Assembly (NCBI GenBank): GCA_016707115.1
Contig: JADJIH010000006.1
Coordinates: 372,001 to 436,000, forward strand
Length of the DNA stretch: 64,000 bases
Source of the DNA: Ignavibacteriales bacterium
GTDB taxonomy: Bacteria; Bacteroidota; Ignavibacteria; Ignavibacteriales; Ignavibacteriaceae
Direction: 5' to 3'
Part shown: piece by piece, positions 9,701 through 18,923 of the stretch
Numbering within the stretch: the first letter of the stretch is position 1
Layout: the number at the start of each line of letters is the position of its first letter
Program-made: the position numbers and the translations under genes
The notes under the pieces: model-generated
Databases searched by the model: none
What the model was told of the DNA's origin: nothing
Seen by the model: the letters and a program-made list of their open reading frames with translations, nothing else

Positions 9701-12700
9701 GAACTTCAGGAAAGAAATAGATCGTGGGGTGGTATCCAGAAAATTCTTTCATCCACTGCAAATGATCTGATTGAAGAGAATATTGGATATGTGGAGTTTT
9801 GGGCAAAAATATGGAATGCTCCGGCAGATGCAAAAATATATATAGATCTTGGAAAAATCAGCGAAGATGTAATTCCAAACAATATATTAGATACTGAAGA
9901 CCTTGATTTTAACGATGCGATAGACCCTGAAGGTAAAGAAGATACCGGGCTTGACACTTGGCCAGATGAGGAAGAAAGATCACGCTATCCGGATCGAGGA
10001 GTTGATCCCAGTGGAGATAATTTCTTTTTTCAAAATAATCCTACAAATTATCCCTATTCTTATTATTCAATAAATGGTACACAGGGTAATGCAATTCTCA
10101 CAGATATTGGCAGGCTCCCTGATACAGAAGATTTAAACAGGAACGGAAATCTTGATCTAAATAATAGTTACTATCGATATGAAATACCGCTAGATACAAA
10201 CGCAGCGACAAATCCTTTTATTGAAACAGGGGGGTTTAACCCCGCTTATAGTTGGTATTTGTATAGAATACCTCTTAAGGAATTTTCATCTACTGTTGGT
10301 AGTCCAAGTTTTTCGGATGTTGAAAGTATTAGAATGTTTGTTCAGGGTGTTGATAGTATGGTTCATTTCCAAATCACTGAGTTCAATCTTGTTGGAAATC
10401 AGTGGTTAAAAAATCTTCCGGACTCAATTGAAAGCACCGATTCAGTTCTTACTCTTTCAGTTACTAGTATTGAGGAAAATGATGCATATACAAGCCCACC
10501 CGGTGTTTTTCAGGAAAGAGATAGAACAAGACCTGATGAAGATATTTTACGAAATGAACAGTCACTCTCTTTAATTCTAAATGGTTTGGAAGATGGTGAC
10601 AAACGTGAAGCAGTTAAATATTTATTCAGACCGCTGGATGTTTTTAATTATAAACAGATGAAACTGTTTATTCATGGTGAAAGGGATCTTGACGGTACTT
10701 TAGGTTCAAGTTCTATTGCTTATTCAGATACATTGGGCGGTACATATCAATATTCATCTGAAGTTTATTTTAGATTCGGTGGTGATACAAATAACTATTA
10801 CGAATATAGGCAGCCAGTACTTCCTGATTGGAATGAAGTTTCTATAAATTTTGATGACCTGACTGCATTGAAACAGGCAAGAAGTGATAGTCTTATAAAC
10901 GTACCATTTAGACTTCCGGTTGAGGGAGCGCCACCTGGCCATTTTTATGTTATAAAAGGTAATCCGACATTAACTACTGTAAAATTTTTATCAGTAGGTG
11001 TTGTAAACCTTAACTCACAATTTAATCCAGGCGCCCTATCAGGAGAAGTATGGGTTAACGAATTACGTGTTGTTGGTGCAGATGATTCACCCGGCTGGGC
11101 TTATAGTTTATCAACTTCTGTTAAACTTGCAGACTTTGCAACTGTTTCATTTAATCTTAGTGAAAAAAATCCTTATTTCCATAGATTATCAGATAGATTT
11201 GGCAGCAGAGTTGAACAGCGTAATTGGTCTATATCAACAGATGTAAACCTTTTAAAGTTGGTTCCATTAAATCTTCCTGAAAGTAATTTACGATTAAACT
11301 ACTCTCACACTGAAAGTATTGGTAAACCATTATATATACCCGGAAGTGATGTTAAAGTAGACAACGCTGTAGAAAATCAGCAAGTATTATATGCTAATGA
11401 TACAACTGGAACTGTAAAATCTCCTGAATTATTAAGAGAGGAAACAGAAACAGAAAGCATTTCTGATTCATGGTCGGCATCAGGTATTAAAATAAAAATT
11501 CCAACAAAGTGGTGGCTAATAAGAGATACATTTAATGCTTTAACCATGGGCTTTAACTATAATTCAGCTTTTAGTCGTGGTCCCACAGTTTTATCCAATA
11601 AAAGTTGGATATGGAACGCAAATTTAAATTACGGATTATCACTAAGTCCTGATTATTACTTTAACCCAATTGATATCCCGGTTATAGGTTTGTTTTTTGG
11701 ACTCTTTAAAGATTACAGTGGAACGAAAATCTATTTTACTCCGCAAAATTTTTCATTAGCAATTACAGCAAAGAGAAATGCTGCAACAAACATTACTCGT
11801 GCAAGAAATAATTCGCCTTCCAGCGAAGTTTCTTCAAGAGATTTTACAACTTCACGTGGATTTAATTTTACCTGGAAACTTACTGAGGGTGGATTCCTGA
11901 ATTTAACAACAAGTTATGCTTTAAATATTAGTTCATCACTTGCATACTTAGAAACATACGGTGATTCTGCTGCAACACCACGACCTGAAAGTGATATATG
12001 GAATGATATATTTAATGGTGCAGGATTTGGCAGAGATAATCGCTACCAGCAAAATTTTGATATCCGAACTGCTCCAAAACTTCCATCACTTTTAGATATG
12101 AATAAATATTTTACTTTAACAGCCTCTTATGGAGTAAGTTATCAATGGAATTATGATTTCCGTCAGGAAATTGTTGGCAGAAGTGCGGGATTCAGCAACA
12201 AAGCTACAATTGGATTGACTATGAGATGGAAATCTTTATTCGATCCATTCTTTAAAGAGGATGTTCCAAAAAATAATTTAGTTGGAAAAGAAATAATTTT
12301 AAATAAAGAACCAGAAAAACCTCAGTACGATTCACTTGGAAATCTTATTGCAGTTGTGGATTCGGCTGCAATGATGGACTCGCTTTTAATTGATGCAAAT
12401 AAACCTTCAATGGTATCAAGGGCATTAGGTTTTCTTGTTGCTGCAGCTAAATATGTATTCTTAGATTATGAAATGATATCATTCAATTTTAGTAATGATA
12501 ACACTCTTTCTAAATCAGGGTTGAAAGCAGAGGGAACTGGTTTCCGTAATTTCTGGGGACTATTTTACGATGATAATGCTGGCCCAACAAGAGGTTTTAT
12601 GCTTGGAATCAGCGGAGATGCAGGACCACGAGCAGTTTCGGGCAACACAAATTTAAGTGATGTATATTCACAAAAAAATAGTTTTGATTTTAAAACTTCG

Positions 12701-13663
12701 CGACCATTATGGGAGGGCGCTAAAATAGATATTAATTGGAAGAGCGGTTGGTCTGTAAATAAAAACTCAACCATTCAGGTTCAAGATGATGGAAGTGTAT
12801 TTGTTTCAAGTATTTCATCAACCGGAACATTAAACCGTTCATTCTTAACCATCCCTCCAGTATTATTTTTGAAAGTTTTTAATAGTGGAATTAATCAAGT
12901 TGCAGAACTTTATAACCCTGCAGATCCAAATTCTAATCTATCACAAGCATTTATAGATGGATTTGAAAGTATTCCATTTTTAGCAAACCTGGGATTCCTT
13001 GAAGAATTTGGTAATTATATTCCACGAGCTAACTGGCGAATTACATGGGATGGTCTGGAAAAATTACCATTCTTAAAATCTTTAGCTGATAGAATATCAT
13101 TGGATCATTCATATTCATCTACATACACAGAAGGCTGGAAACTTAGTCGTGAAGGTGACGAAGAAATTCAAGTCCAGAAAATTGAATATGGTTTTGCACC
13201 ACTACTAGGTTTGAATCTTACATTCGGCCAGCTGTGGGGCGGAAATCTTACTGGTAATTTAAAGTATTCCACCAGAAGCGCTTTTGATCTTGGAATAACA
13301 ACAAGTAACATCACGGAAAATTTTTCTAAGGATATCGGTTTTACTCTTCAATTTTCAAAATCCGGATTTGAGCTTCCATTGTTCGGAGTTTCTCTTAAAA
13401 ATGACATTGAATTTAGTTTAGCATATTCAAGTACTAGAAGTGCTTCAATTAGGTATGATATGAATAAATTTACTGAAGAAGGCACACCGCAGGATGGAAC
13501 TACAAGAGTAACAATTGAGCCTCGCATTAAATATACCATCAGTGCAAAAGTTACTTTATCCATTTTCTATAAACGTTCTACTGTTGAGCCGGAAGGTGCT
13601 TCCAGAATTCCGCCAACCACAACAAATGAGGCAGGTTTGGATGTTAACATCTCGATCAATTAA
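6734..13663 (+). CDS. sprA: T9SS outer-membrane translocon protein SprA (Sov)
   Basis: A 2309-aa protein, the usual size for SprA, which forms the very large outer-membrane beta-barrel through which type IX secretion cargo leaves the cell. An N-terminal hydrophobic stretch (residues 6-25) acts as signal peptide. Family features include an early block on cell-surface strand segments (GGSVQIHGAWRSE near residue 279), the IDDFEGAKKTIPIG block near residue 900, and a long C-terminal half rich in alternating beta strands ending DVNISIN. No Shine-Dalgarno is visible before the ATG. An exact TAnnTTTG element (TAACTTTG, 6560-6567) lies about 170 nt upstream, but I find no matching -33 TTG, so promoter assignment is weak. 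The porX-like gene follows 61 nt downstream. Confidence 0.93.
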   Translation: MIEAAKLVAVSLMVFYAGINLGFGSVYESQVNEVMLQAACFDLLSDLRNFNLHNQFDSGLISPHPEQKKPDELLIIDNSFSPDSPFVAIDDSILSLTDSTDLTGLLDSSKVKGTDSLKTKVKVNQDSLRLVQMALDSTARLQYFRYQREDVPYTTLKQKKKSNFFVEPSATYKTTKVTIDSTGKFVEIKELIAGKPSKIILRMPIEEYVATRLEVEERKKWESLGYAYELKNTQLGLSDLMKSLTDFEIPLPSVGVLSIFGTPKISLKIGGSVQIHGAWRSETTEGVTASRLGNTKNEPDFKQQVQINVNGTIGDKLNIVADWNTERTFEYENQLKIKYTGYEDEIIQSIEAGNVSLQTSPLVGGSEALFGIKAQFKMGPFSLTTIASQKKGETKEVQVSGGTSETPFQKRAYEYSTNHYFIDTIYASKTEKIFANYYGKSTPEVRSELQVMDIQVWKSINQISTDKSKERYANAYINLDPVKVGLGETYQESLRDTLTSTEPGVTAAARFTLLTPDVDYILHAETGFITFKTAVNEQEIIAVAYRQEAGAGPSDDNFFGEFLAAGDTTDKRLILKMVKPGNLQPAFKIAWSLMLKNIYALGPRNIKPEGFEFDIKREIEGQEPTSELGTTRFLNAFGLDLLNSSMVPPSDNIFDYRPGITILPETGEVIFPNLEPFSDDLPLGLAYDEYNFDEVYDTTKTFAGNKKIKDKWILVGKSKGSSTSIYQLGFNVVENSVKVLLNGRELSAGTDYVVDYNIGQLTIRNDAALVPGADLRITYEQNDLFQLASKTLLGARGIYEFSKKTKLGFSILNLNQQTLSDKVRIGEEPLSNSIYGLDFTTSAELPVVTKLLDNIFSTREVSTFNLSAEYAYIDPDPNTKKSTILSDGGKSIAYIDDFEGAKKTIPIGVAYTAWKDASPPDSLIFNPGLTKKERINHKGKSFWFTVTPANVTVQQIYGNKKKVATADQQVTVMDYVFLPDTAGSFNWTPELQERNRSWGGIQKILSSTANDLIEENIGYVEFWAKIWNAPADAKIYIDLGKISEDVIPNNILDTEDLDFNDAIDPEGKEDTGLDTWPDEEERSRYPDRGVDPSGDNFFFQNNPTNYPYSYYSINGTQGNAILTDIGRLPDTEDLNRNGNLDLNNSYYRYEIPLDTNAATNPFIETGGFNPAYSWYLYRIPLKEFSSTVGSPSFSDVESIRMFVQGVDSMVHFQITEFNLVGNQWLKNLPDSIESTDSVLTLSVTSIEENDAYTSPPGVFQERDRTRPDEDILRNEQSLSLILNGLEDGDKREAVKYLFRPLDVFNYKQMKLFIHGERDLDGTLGSSSIAYSDTLGGTYQYSSEVYFRFGGDTNNYYEYRQPVLPDWNEVSINFDDLTALKQARSDSLINVPFRLPVEGAPPGHFYVIKGNPTLTTVKFLSVGVVNLNSQFNPGALSGEVWVNELRVVGADDSPGWAYSLSTSVKLADFATVSFNLSEKNPYFHRLSDRFGSRVEQRNWSISTDVNLLKLVPLNLPESNLRLNYSHTESIGKPLYIPGSDVKVDNAVENQQVLYANDTTGTVKSPELLREETETESISDSWSASGIKIKIPTKWWLIRDTFNALTMGFNYNSAFSRGPTVLSNKSWIWNANLNYGLSLSPDYYFNPIDIPVIGLFFGLFKDYSGTKIYFTPQNFSLAITAKRNAATNITRARNNSPSSEVSSRDFTTSRGFNFTWKLTEGGFLNLTTSYALNISSSLAYLETYGDSAATPRPESDIWNDIFNGAGFGRDNRYQQNFDIRTAPKLPSLLDMNKYFTLTASYGVSYQWNYDFRQEIVGRSAGFSNKATIGLTMRWKSLFDPFFKEDVPKNNLVGKEIILNKEPEKPQYDSLGNLIAVVDSAAMMDSLLIDANKPSMVSRALGFLVAAAKYVFLDYEMISFNFSNDNTLSKSGLKAEGTGFRNFWGLFYDDNAGPTRGFMLGISGDAGPRAVSGNTNLSDVYSQKNSFDFKTSRPLWEGAKIDINWKSGWSVNKNSTIQVQDDGSVFVSSISSTGTLNRSFLTIPPVLFLKVFNSGINQVAELYNPADPNSNLSQAFIDGFESIPFLANLGFLEEFGNYIPRANWRITWDGLEKLPFLKSLADRISLDHSYSSTYTEGWKLSREGDEEIQVQKIEYGFAPLLGLNLTFGQLWGGNLTGNLKYSTRSAFDLGITTSNITENFSKDIGFTLQFSKSGFELPLFGVSLKNDIEFSLAYSSTRSASIRYDMNKFTEEGTPQDGTTRVTIEPRIKYTISAKVTLSIFYKRSTVEPEGASRIPPTTTNEAGLDVNISIN

Positions 13664-13730
13664 TTATTTTTGATTAAGATTTATAATTATTCTTGCGTTT
13701 AGATGAATTATTAAAAAAGGTTTTGTGATT

Positions 13731-15299
13731 ATGGATAGAAAAAAGATTCTTTGGGTAGATGATGAAATTGAACTTTTAAGATCTCATATCATTTTCCTTT
13801 CGGAAAAAGGTTACGAAGTTGATACCGTTACAAACGGTGAAGACGCAATTACATCCGTTAAAGAAAATACATATGATTTAATTTTTCTTGATGAGATGAT
13901 GGCGGGAATGGGCGGACTTGAAACTCTGGGACAAATAAAAAATATAAATAATTCTATCCCTGTCGTAATGATTACGAAATCAGAAGAAGAAACTCTAATG
14001 AATGAAGCAATCGGTGGAAAGATTGCCGATTATTTGACTAAGCCCGTTAATCCCAGCCAAGTTCTTCTTGTTTGCAAAAAAATTCTTGAAGGGAAAAAAA
14101 TTTCCGGACAATACGCTGCCAAAGATTATTTGCAGGATTTTAACCAGATAACACAGGCACTTAGTTCAAATCTGGATTTTACAGAGTGGATAAATATTTA
14201 TCAAAAATTAGTTAATTGGTCAATTGAACTTGATCTGCATCGTGAAATAGGTTTAGAGCAATCCCTGAATGATCAGTATAAAGAAGCCAATAAAGAGTTT
14301 TCAAAATTTGTTGAAAAAAATTACATATCATGGCTTAGTGACAATGCTAAACATGATGCCCCAAACCTCTCACCGCAGATAACTGAAAAATATGTACTTA
14401 ATCATTTACGAGATGAAGGCAAATCTGTTTTTTATTTTGTGCTTGATTGTCTGCGTCTTGATCAATGGCTGGTAATGGAAAAACATCTTACCGATTTATT
14501 TAAGATAGAAAAAGATTATTATTATTCCATTCTACCTACAGCAACACCTTATGCAAGAAACTCTTTGTTTGCAGGATTATATCCATCTGAAATTGAAAAA
14601 AATTATCCAGACTTATGGATATCCGGCAATGATGATGAGAACAGCATGAATAAATATGAAAAGGAATTGCTGCAGCTTTTGTTAGAAAGAAAAAGGATAA
14701 AACTGCGTAATGATCTTAAGTATATAAAAATCATTGATCCTGAAGTTGGAAGAAACTTTGAACAGAATATTCACTCATACCAGAACACGCATCTAACAGC
14801 AGTAGTTGTAAATTTTTTAGATATGATTGCTCATGGCAGATCTGATTCTGATATTTTAAAGGAAATTGCTCCTGGTGAACCAGCATACAGATCATTAACA
14901 AATAGCTGGTTTAGTCATTCATCTTTGTTAAATATTTTTACCACACTTTCTAAAATGAAGAATGTGAAAATAGTAGTTACAACCGATCATGGTAGTATAC
15001 GATGTATGCGAGGGGCTAAAGTGCTTGGAGATAGGGAAGCATCAACCAATTTAAGATTTAAGTACGGAAGAAATCTTAAAGTTGATGAAAAACATGCAAT
15101 TTATGTTAAGCACTCCAGTGACTATAAACTTCCTAAACGCGGTGTTACAATTAATTATATCATAGCAAAAGAAGATTATTATTTTGTTTATCCAACTGAT
15201 TATCATAAGTTTTTAACTCATTATAAGGATACATTCCAGCATGGCGGAATATCTATGGAAGAAATGATTCTGCCTATCATTACTATGGAGCCAAAGTAA
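13731..15299 (+). CDS. porX: PorX-like response regulator with PglZ domain
   Basis: PorX couples a receiver domain to an alkaline-phosphatase-superfamily PglZ domain and regulates type IX secretion genes. Residues 1-120 are a CheY-like receiver with the acidic pair in WVDDE, the phospho-acceptor Asp in LIFLDEMM and the Lys in LTKPV. The PglZ part (about 200-520) carries VLDCLRLDQW, PTATPYARNS with the nucleophile-type Thr, and TTDHGS, the metal-ligand motif. A GTG at 13725 could start two codons earlier. I prefer the ATG at 13731 because an AAAAAAGG site sits about 10 nt before it and relatives begin with the same KKILWVDDE segment. Position right after sprA supports a secretion role. No PorY kinase is in the window. 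Confidence 0.9.
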   Translation: MDRKKILWVDDEIELLRSHIIFLSEKGYEVDTVTNGEDAITSVKENTYDLIFLDEMMAGMGGLETLGQIKNINNSIPVVMITKSEEETLMNEAIGGKIADYLTKPVNPSQVLLVCKKILEGKKISGQYAAKDYLQDFNQITQALSSNLDFTEWINIYQKLVNWSIELDLHREIGLEQSLNDQYKEANKEFSKFVEKNYISWLSDNAKHDAPNLSPQITEKYVLNHLRDEGKSVFYFVLDCLRLDQWLVMEKHLTDLFKIEKDYYYSILPTATPYARNSLFAGLYPSEIEKNYPDLWISGNDDENSMNKYEKELLQLLLERKRIKLRNDLKYIKIIDPEVGRNFEQNIHSYQNTHLTAVVVNFLDMIAHGRSDSDILKEIAPGEPAYRSLTNSWFSHSSLLNIFTTLSKMKNVKIVVTTDHGSIRCMRGAKVLGDREASTNLRFKYGRNLKVDEKHAIYVKHSSDYKLPKRGVTINYIIAKEDYYFVYPTDYHKFLTHYKDTFQHGGISMEEMILPIITMEPK

Positions 15300-15302
15300 A
15301 AG

Positions 15303-15731
15303 ATGTCTTTTCCATATTCACGTAAAAGTAAATCTGAAGTAGATACTGTTTTAATTGCTGATGATTTCTCATCAAAATTAAAAAACGGAATGATAATAAT
15401 TCTAAATGGCGATCTTGGTGCCGGAAAAACTTTTTTTATTAAACATGTTTTACAGAAGTTTGGAATAAATAACACTAACAGCCCAACTTTTGCAATTGTA
15501 AATGAATATATGGGTGATAAAGTCTTTTATCATTTTGATTTTTACAGAATAAATAAAGAAACTGAATTACACGATATAGGCATTGAAGATTATTTTAATG
15601 ATGAACAATCGATTATTTTTATTGAGTGGGGAAATTTATTTCCACATGTGCTTCCAAAGAAACGAATCGAGATAAACATAAGTTATATAAATGATAATGA
15701 GAGAGAGTTTAATTTTATAGAATATGAATAA
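15303..15731 (+). CDS. tsaE: tRNA threonylcarbamoyladenosine biosynthesis ATPase TsaE
   Basis: TsaE is the ATPase that drives the TsaB-TsaD complex in forming t6A at position 37 of ANN-decoding tRNAs. The 142-aa length is typical. The Walker A motif GDLGAGKT (about residues 38-45), the NSPTFAIVNEY segment and the HFDFYR and IEWG motifs are all present. It begins 3 nt after the porX stop and overlaps tsaB by 8 nt, so the genes form one operon with the translation-fidelity partner next in line. Confidence 0.94.
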   Translation: MSFPYSRKSKSEVDTVLIADDFSSKLKNGMIIILNGDLGAGKTFFIKHVLQKFGINNTNSPTFAIVNEYMGDKVFYHFDFYRINKETELHDIGIEDYFNDEQSIIFIEWGNLFPHVLPKKRIEINISYINDNEREFNFIEYE

Positions 15732-16398
15732 TATTTTTCCTCTACTGGCAATTGAAACTTCAGATAGTCTCTGCGGAGCCTGCATTTATTTTGATGATGA
15801 TAAATATTTCTCATCAAGGCTGATGCTTAAACATTCTCATGCAGAAAAATTATTTAATGTTATAGAAAGCACCCTAAATCTAGCTTCAATTTCTCAAAGT
15901 GAAATAAAAGCTGTAGCCGTATCCAGCGGACCAGGGTCTTTTACAGGATTGAGAATCGGGATGTCTGCCGCTAAAGGAATAGCTCAGTCTTTGTCAATTC
16001 CAATTATTCCTGTTCCAACTTTTGAAGCATTGGCGTATCAGATTTCAACTATTCTACCTGATAAATCATTATTTATAATTTCAAATAAAGTAGGAAGAGA
16101 TGAGCTATATTTTGCAAAGTTTCAAATTATGGGTAATAATTATATATTTAAGGAAGAATTAAAAATTGTACCTCTTGTAGAATTAAAAACACTCATAAAT
16201 GAGGTACCTGCTTTTGGAAATGTTTTCGGATTTGATACTGAGAATGCTGCGAAAATGAAGAATCTCTCTGCACCGGATCCGGAATTTATCGCCAAGTGGG
16301 CCGCAAAGTTTGGATCAGACAAAGCAGTCAGTGAAATAGATTTTGTTGAACCCAATTACGTAAAAGATTTTATTGTTAAGGAGAAAAAAAATGATTAA
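15724..16398 (+). CDS. tsaB: tRNA threonylcarbamoyladenosine biosynthesis protein TsaB
   Basis: TsaB is the inactive-paralogue scaffold of the t6A complex, with an ASKHA (actin-like) fold. Residues 8-13 (AIETSD) start the phosphate-1 loop, and SSGPGSFTGLRIGMSAAKG (about 66-84) is the family signature. At 224 aa it is of normal length. It overlaps tsaE by 8 nt at the front and the DUF1573 gene by 8 nt at the end, indicating tight coupling. TsaD is not in the window. Confidence 0.94.
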   Translation: MNNIFPLLAIETSDSLCGACIYFDDDKYFSSRLMLKHSHAEKLFNVIESTLNLASISQSEIKAVAVSSGPGSFTGLRIGMSAAKGIAQSLSIPIIPVPTFEALAYQISTILPDKSLFIISNKVGRDELYFAKFQIMGNNYIFKEELKIVPLVELKTLINEVPAFGNVFGFDTENAAKMKNLSAPDPEFIAKWAAKFGSDKAVSEIDFVEPNYVKDFIVKEKKND

Positions 16399-17107
16399 AA
16401 ATATTCTAATACTTTTTCTTATGAGCACAATTTCTGTGTTACCTCAAATGCTTGGGCCAAAGGTTGCTGTGCAGCAGCTTGATCATGATTTCGGAAATAT
16501 TAATGAAGGCGATATTGTTAAACATACTTATGTTATTTCAAATAATGGTGGTGATGTCTTAAAGATTTTGGACGTAAGAGCTTCCTGTGGATGCACTGCA
16601 GCAAGTCCTGATAAAAAGGAATTAAAACCAGGTGAATCAACAAATCTTGAGGTTTCCTTTAATTCCAAAGGTAGAAAAGGGCCACAGAACAAAACTGTAA
16701 CAGTTACAACAAATGATCCCGAAAAACCCAGCATTTCACTTACCTTCAAATGTAATATCATTGTTAAAGAAACTGTAAAGACTAATGTTGGCGCAGTTAT
16801 ATTTTTACCTGAAACTCAACACGATTTTGGTAAAGTAACAGAAGGTAAAAAAGTAGAGTACACATTTAAGTTTGAGAACAAAGGAACCGAATCACTAATC
16901 ATTAAAGATGTAAAAACATCTTGTGGTTGCACGGCTGCTGTAGTTAGTGATAATTCAATTAAACCTGGTCAGGTTGGATCAATTAAAGTTGATTTCGATA
17001 CAAAAAACCGTTCAGGTCGAAATAGTAAATCAATTACTATTGTTTCTAATGACACGAAGGAACCTAACAAAGTAATAACAATTTATGCAGATGTGCAGAA
17101 GAATTAA
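16391..17107 (+). CDS. Secreted protein with two DUF1573 domains
   Basis: A 238-aa exported protein with a signal peptide (residues 1-20, MIKNILILF...) and two tandem immunoglobulin-like DUF1573 domains. Each contains HDFG.(I/V).EG, then a (S/T)CGCTAA motif and a (S/T)NDP-type strand. The paired Cys of the SCGCT motif are conserved in both copies. An upstream start at 16373 is possible, but an AAGGAG site at 16378-16383 lies 7 nt before the ATG at 16391 and that start gives a clean signal peptide. It overlaps tsaB by 8 nt and ends 2 nt before accD. The function of the family is unknown; an extracytoplasmic adhesive or scaffold role is only inferred from the fold. Confidence 0.86.
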   Translation: MIKNILILFLMSTISVLPQMLGPKVAVQQLDHDFGNINEGDIVKHTYVISNNGGDVLKILDVRASCGCTAASPDKKELKPGESTNLEVSFNSKGRKGPQNKTVTVTTNDPEKPSISLTFKCNIIVKETVKTNVGAVIFLPETQHDFGKVTEGKKVEYTFKFENKGTESLIIKDVKTSCGCTAAVVSDNSIKPGQVGSIKVDFDTKNRSGRNSKSITIVSNDTKEPNKVITIYADVQKN

Positions 17108-17109
17108 TT

Positions 17110-17949
17110 ATGCCTTGGTTTAAAAGATCAAAACAAAATATTGCTGATAGTACTCAGCAAAAAGAGTTACCCGCTGGTTTGTGGGATAAATGTCCTACTT
17201 GCGGAGAAATAATTCACAAAAAACAACTTGAATTAAATTTGTGGACTTGTTTAAAATGCGATCATCATTTTCGTATAAGTAGTTTGGAATATGTTTCATT
17301 TCTTTTTGATAAAAATTCATTTAAAGAAATGGATAAGAAAATGCGCTCCGCTGATCCACTTGAGTTTACCGATACAAAAAAATATGCAGATAGAATCACA
17401 TCCACAATTAAAAAGTTAGATTTAAATGATGCAGTAAGAACAGGAACCGGTAAGATTGATGGCCGGGAAGTAGCATTTGCTTGTATGGATTTTCAATTTA
17501 TTGGTGGTTCAATGGGTTCAGTTGTTGGCGAAAAAATTGCAAGAGCAGCTGACAAAGCTTATAAAAGTAAAATTCCATTAATTGTAATTTCATCCAGCGG
17601 CGGTGCAAGAATGATGGAGGGTGCGTACTCACTTATGCAGATGGCAAAGACCAGTGCCCGTTTGACTAGACTGGCTGAAGCAAAAATCCCATATATCTCT
17701 ATTCTTACAGATCCGACAACCGGTGGCACTACTGCAAGTTATGCCATGCTGGGAGATATTAATATTGCAGAACCAAAAGCATTAATTGGATTTGCCGGAC
17801 CTCGAGTTATTAAACAAACTATAGGTAAGGATTTACCTGAAGGGTTTCAAAGATCTGAATTTTTAGTTGAACATGGTTTTGTGGATTTTATTTCGCATCG
17901 AAAAGAACTAAGAAATAATCTATCTAGAGTACTGGAATTATTATCCTAA
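17110..17949 (+). CDS. accD: Acetyl-CoA carboxylase carboxyltransferase subunit beta
   Basis: AccD pairs with AccA to transfer carboxyl from carboxybiotin to acetyl-CoA, the committed step of fatty-acid synthesis. The N-terminal zinc ribbon is intact (CPTCG and CLKCD, residues 29-55). The crotonase-like core shows the SSSGGARMMEG oxyanion segment and DPTTGGTTASYAMLGD. Its 279 aa is normal. The last codons and stop lie inside a 16-bp hairpin stem shared with the convergent birA. Meeting the biotin ligase gene end to end is functionally apt, since BirA loads biotin on the AccB partner. Confidence 0.95.
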   Translation: MPWFKRSKQNIADSTQQKELPAGLWDKCPTCGEIIHKKQLELNLWTCLKCDHHFRISSLEYVSFLFDKNSFKEMDKKMRSADPLEFTDTKKYADRITSTIKKLDLNDAVRTGTGKIDGREVAFACMDFQFIGGSMGSVVGEKIARAADKAYKSKIPLIVISSSGGARMMEGAYSLMQMAKTSARLTRLAEAKIPYISILTDPTTGGTTASYAMLGDINIAEPKALIGFAGPRVIKQTIGKDLPEGFQRSEFLVEHGFVDFISHRKELRNNLSRVLELLS

Positions 17950-17962
17950 TAATTCCAGTACT
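17928..17962. terminator. Long hairpin between accD and birA, overlapping the accD stop
   Basis: A perfect 16-bp inverted repeat (left arm AGTACTGGAATTATTA, 17928-17943) with a 3-nt loop. The accD stop TAA (17947-17949) is within it, so the arm is part of coding sequence. T-tracts on either side are poor; it is probably a shared bidirectional terminator or mRNA end-stabiliser for the convergent pair. Confidence 0.6.
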
Positions 17963-17973
17963 TTGGAAAATTA

Positions 17974-18747
17974 TTATCCGAGACTAACATCTCCATAATG
18001 AATTTTCTCAATCCCATCTTTGGTTTTTAGAAGTAAAAATCCTTCTTCGTCGATATCATAGAATATTCCAAATTTTTCAGAATCATTTTCAACGATGGAA
18101 ATTCTTTCACCAATCATTTTGCACTTTGATTTCCAATCATTAATAACTTCAGATTTATTTTTCTTTATCATTTCCAAAAGTAACTCAAAGTTATTAAGTA
18201 TTTCTGCAAGAAGTTTTTCTCTCTCAACGTTTCTTCCAAGTTCATTTCTAATGGATGTTGGCGGATAATTAAACGTTCCCTGAAAAGAAGGCTGGTTCAC
18301 ATTTATTCCGATTCCAATCACAAATCTTTCAATCTTATTTCCTTGTGAAGTAGCTTCGATAAGAATACCTGATGTTTTTTTACCCTCTAATAGTACATCA
18401 TTTGGCCATTTTAGTTCTGTTTTCAGTTGGTATAAATTTTCAATCGAAAAGGCTACTGAAAGAGAAGCTGCAAAATTTATTAAACTAGAATTACTTGTTA
18501 AAAACTTATCTTTTGTTAAAAGGATAGAGAACGTAAGATTCGAATCAGGGGCACTGTACCAAACACGATCCTTTCTTCCTTTTCCACTAGTTTGTTTTTC
18601 AGCAAGAACAACAGTTCCACTTTCGTTATACCCATTTTGCTTATCCATCAAAAAAGTATTTGTGGATGATAATTCTTCAGCGTAAACAAATGTCCGTCCG
18701 ATATACTCGGTATTTAGCTTTATATCAAAGTTTTCTATATTAAACAA
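17974..18747 (-). CDS. birA: Biotin--[acetyl-CoA-carboxylase] ligase
   Basis: BirA activates biotin with ATP and attaches it to the biotin carboxyl carrier protein. The 257-aa form has the catalytic and C-terminal domains but no N-terminal helix-turn-helix, so it is a ligase without the repressor function. Motifs: GKGRKDRVW (the biotinyl-AMP loop), KWPNDVLL with the catalytic Lys region, and GIGINVN. The start is a TTG with GGAG 5 nt before it; no better ATG precedes the catalytic core. It converges on accD. Confidence 0.92.
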   Translation of the reverse strand: MFNIENFDIKLNTEYIGRTFVYAEELSSTNTFLMDKQNGYNESGTVVLAEKQTSGKGRKDRVWYSAPDSNLTFSILLTKDKFLTSNSSLINFAASLSVAFSIENLYQLKTELKWPNDVLLEGKKTSGILIEATSQGNKIERFVIGIGINVNQPSFQGTFNYPPTSIRNELGRNVEREKLLAEILNNFELLLEMIKKNKSEVINDWKSKCKMIGERISIVENDSEKFGIFYDIDEEGFLLLKTKDGIEKIHYGDVSLG

Positions 18748-18923
18748 AGTAACTCCAAATGATGATCATAAAAATACGTTATTTTAAGCAAATTGTCAGT
18801 CGGAGTGCCGAAATGCATCTAATAAAAGACAGAATGGCAGATAATTATTAAACTTAATTTTTTACATTAACCAGCTCATAAGTTAAGTGCTTTACTTATA
18901 ATGATTTATGAAAATTAAAATAA

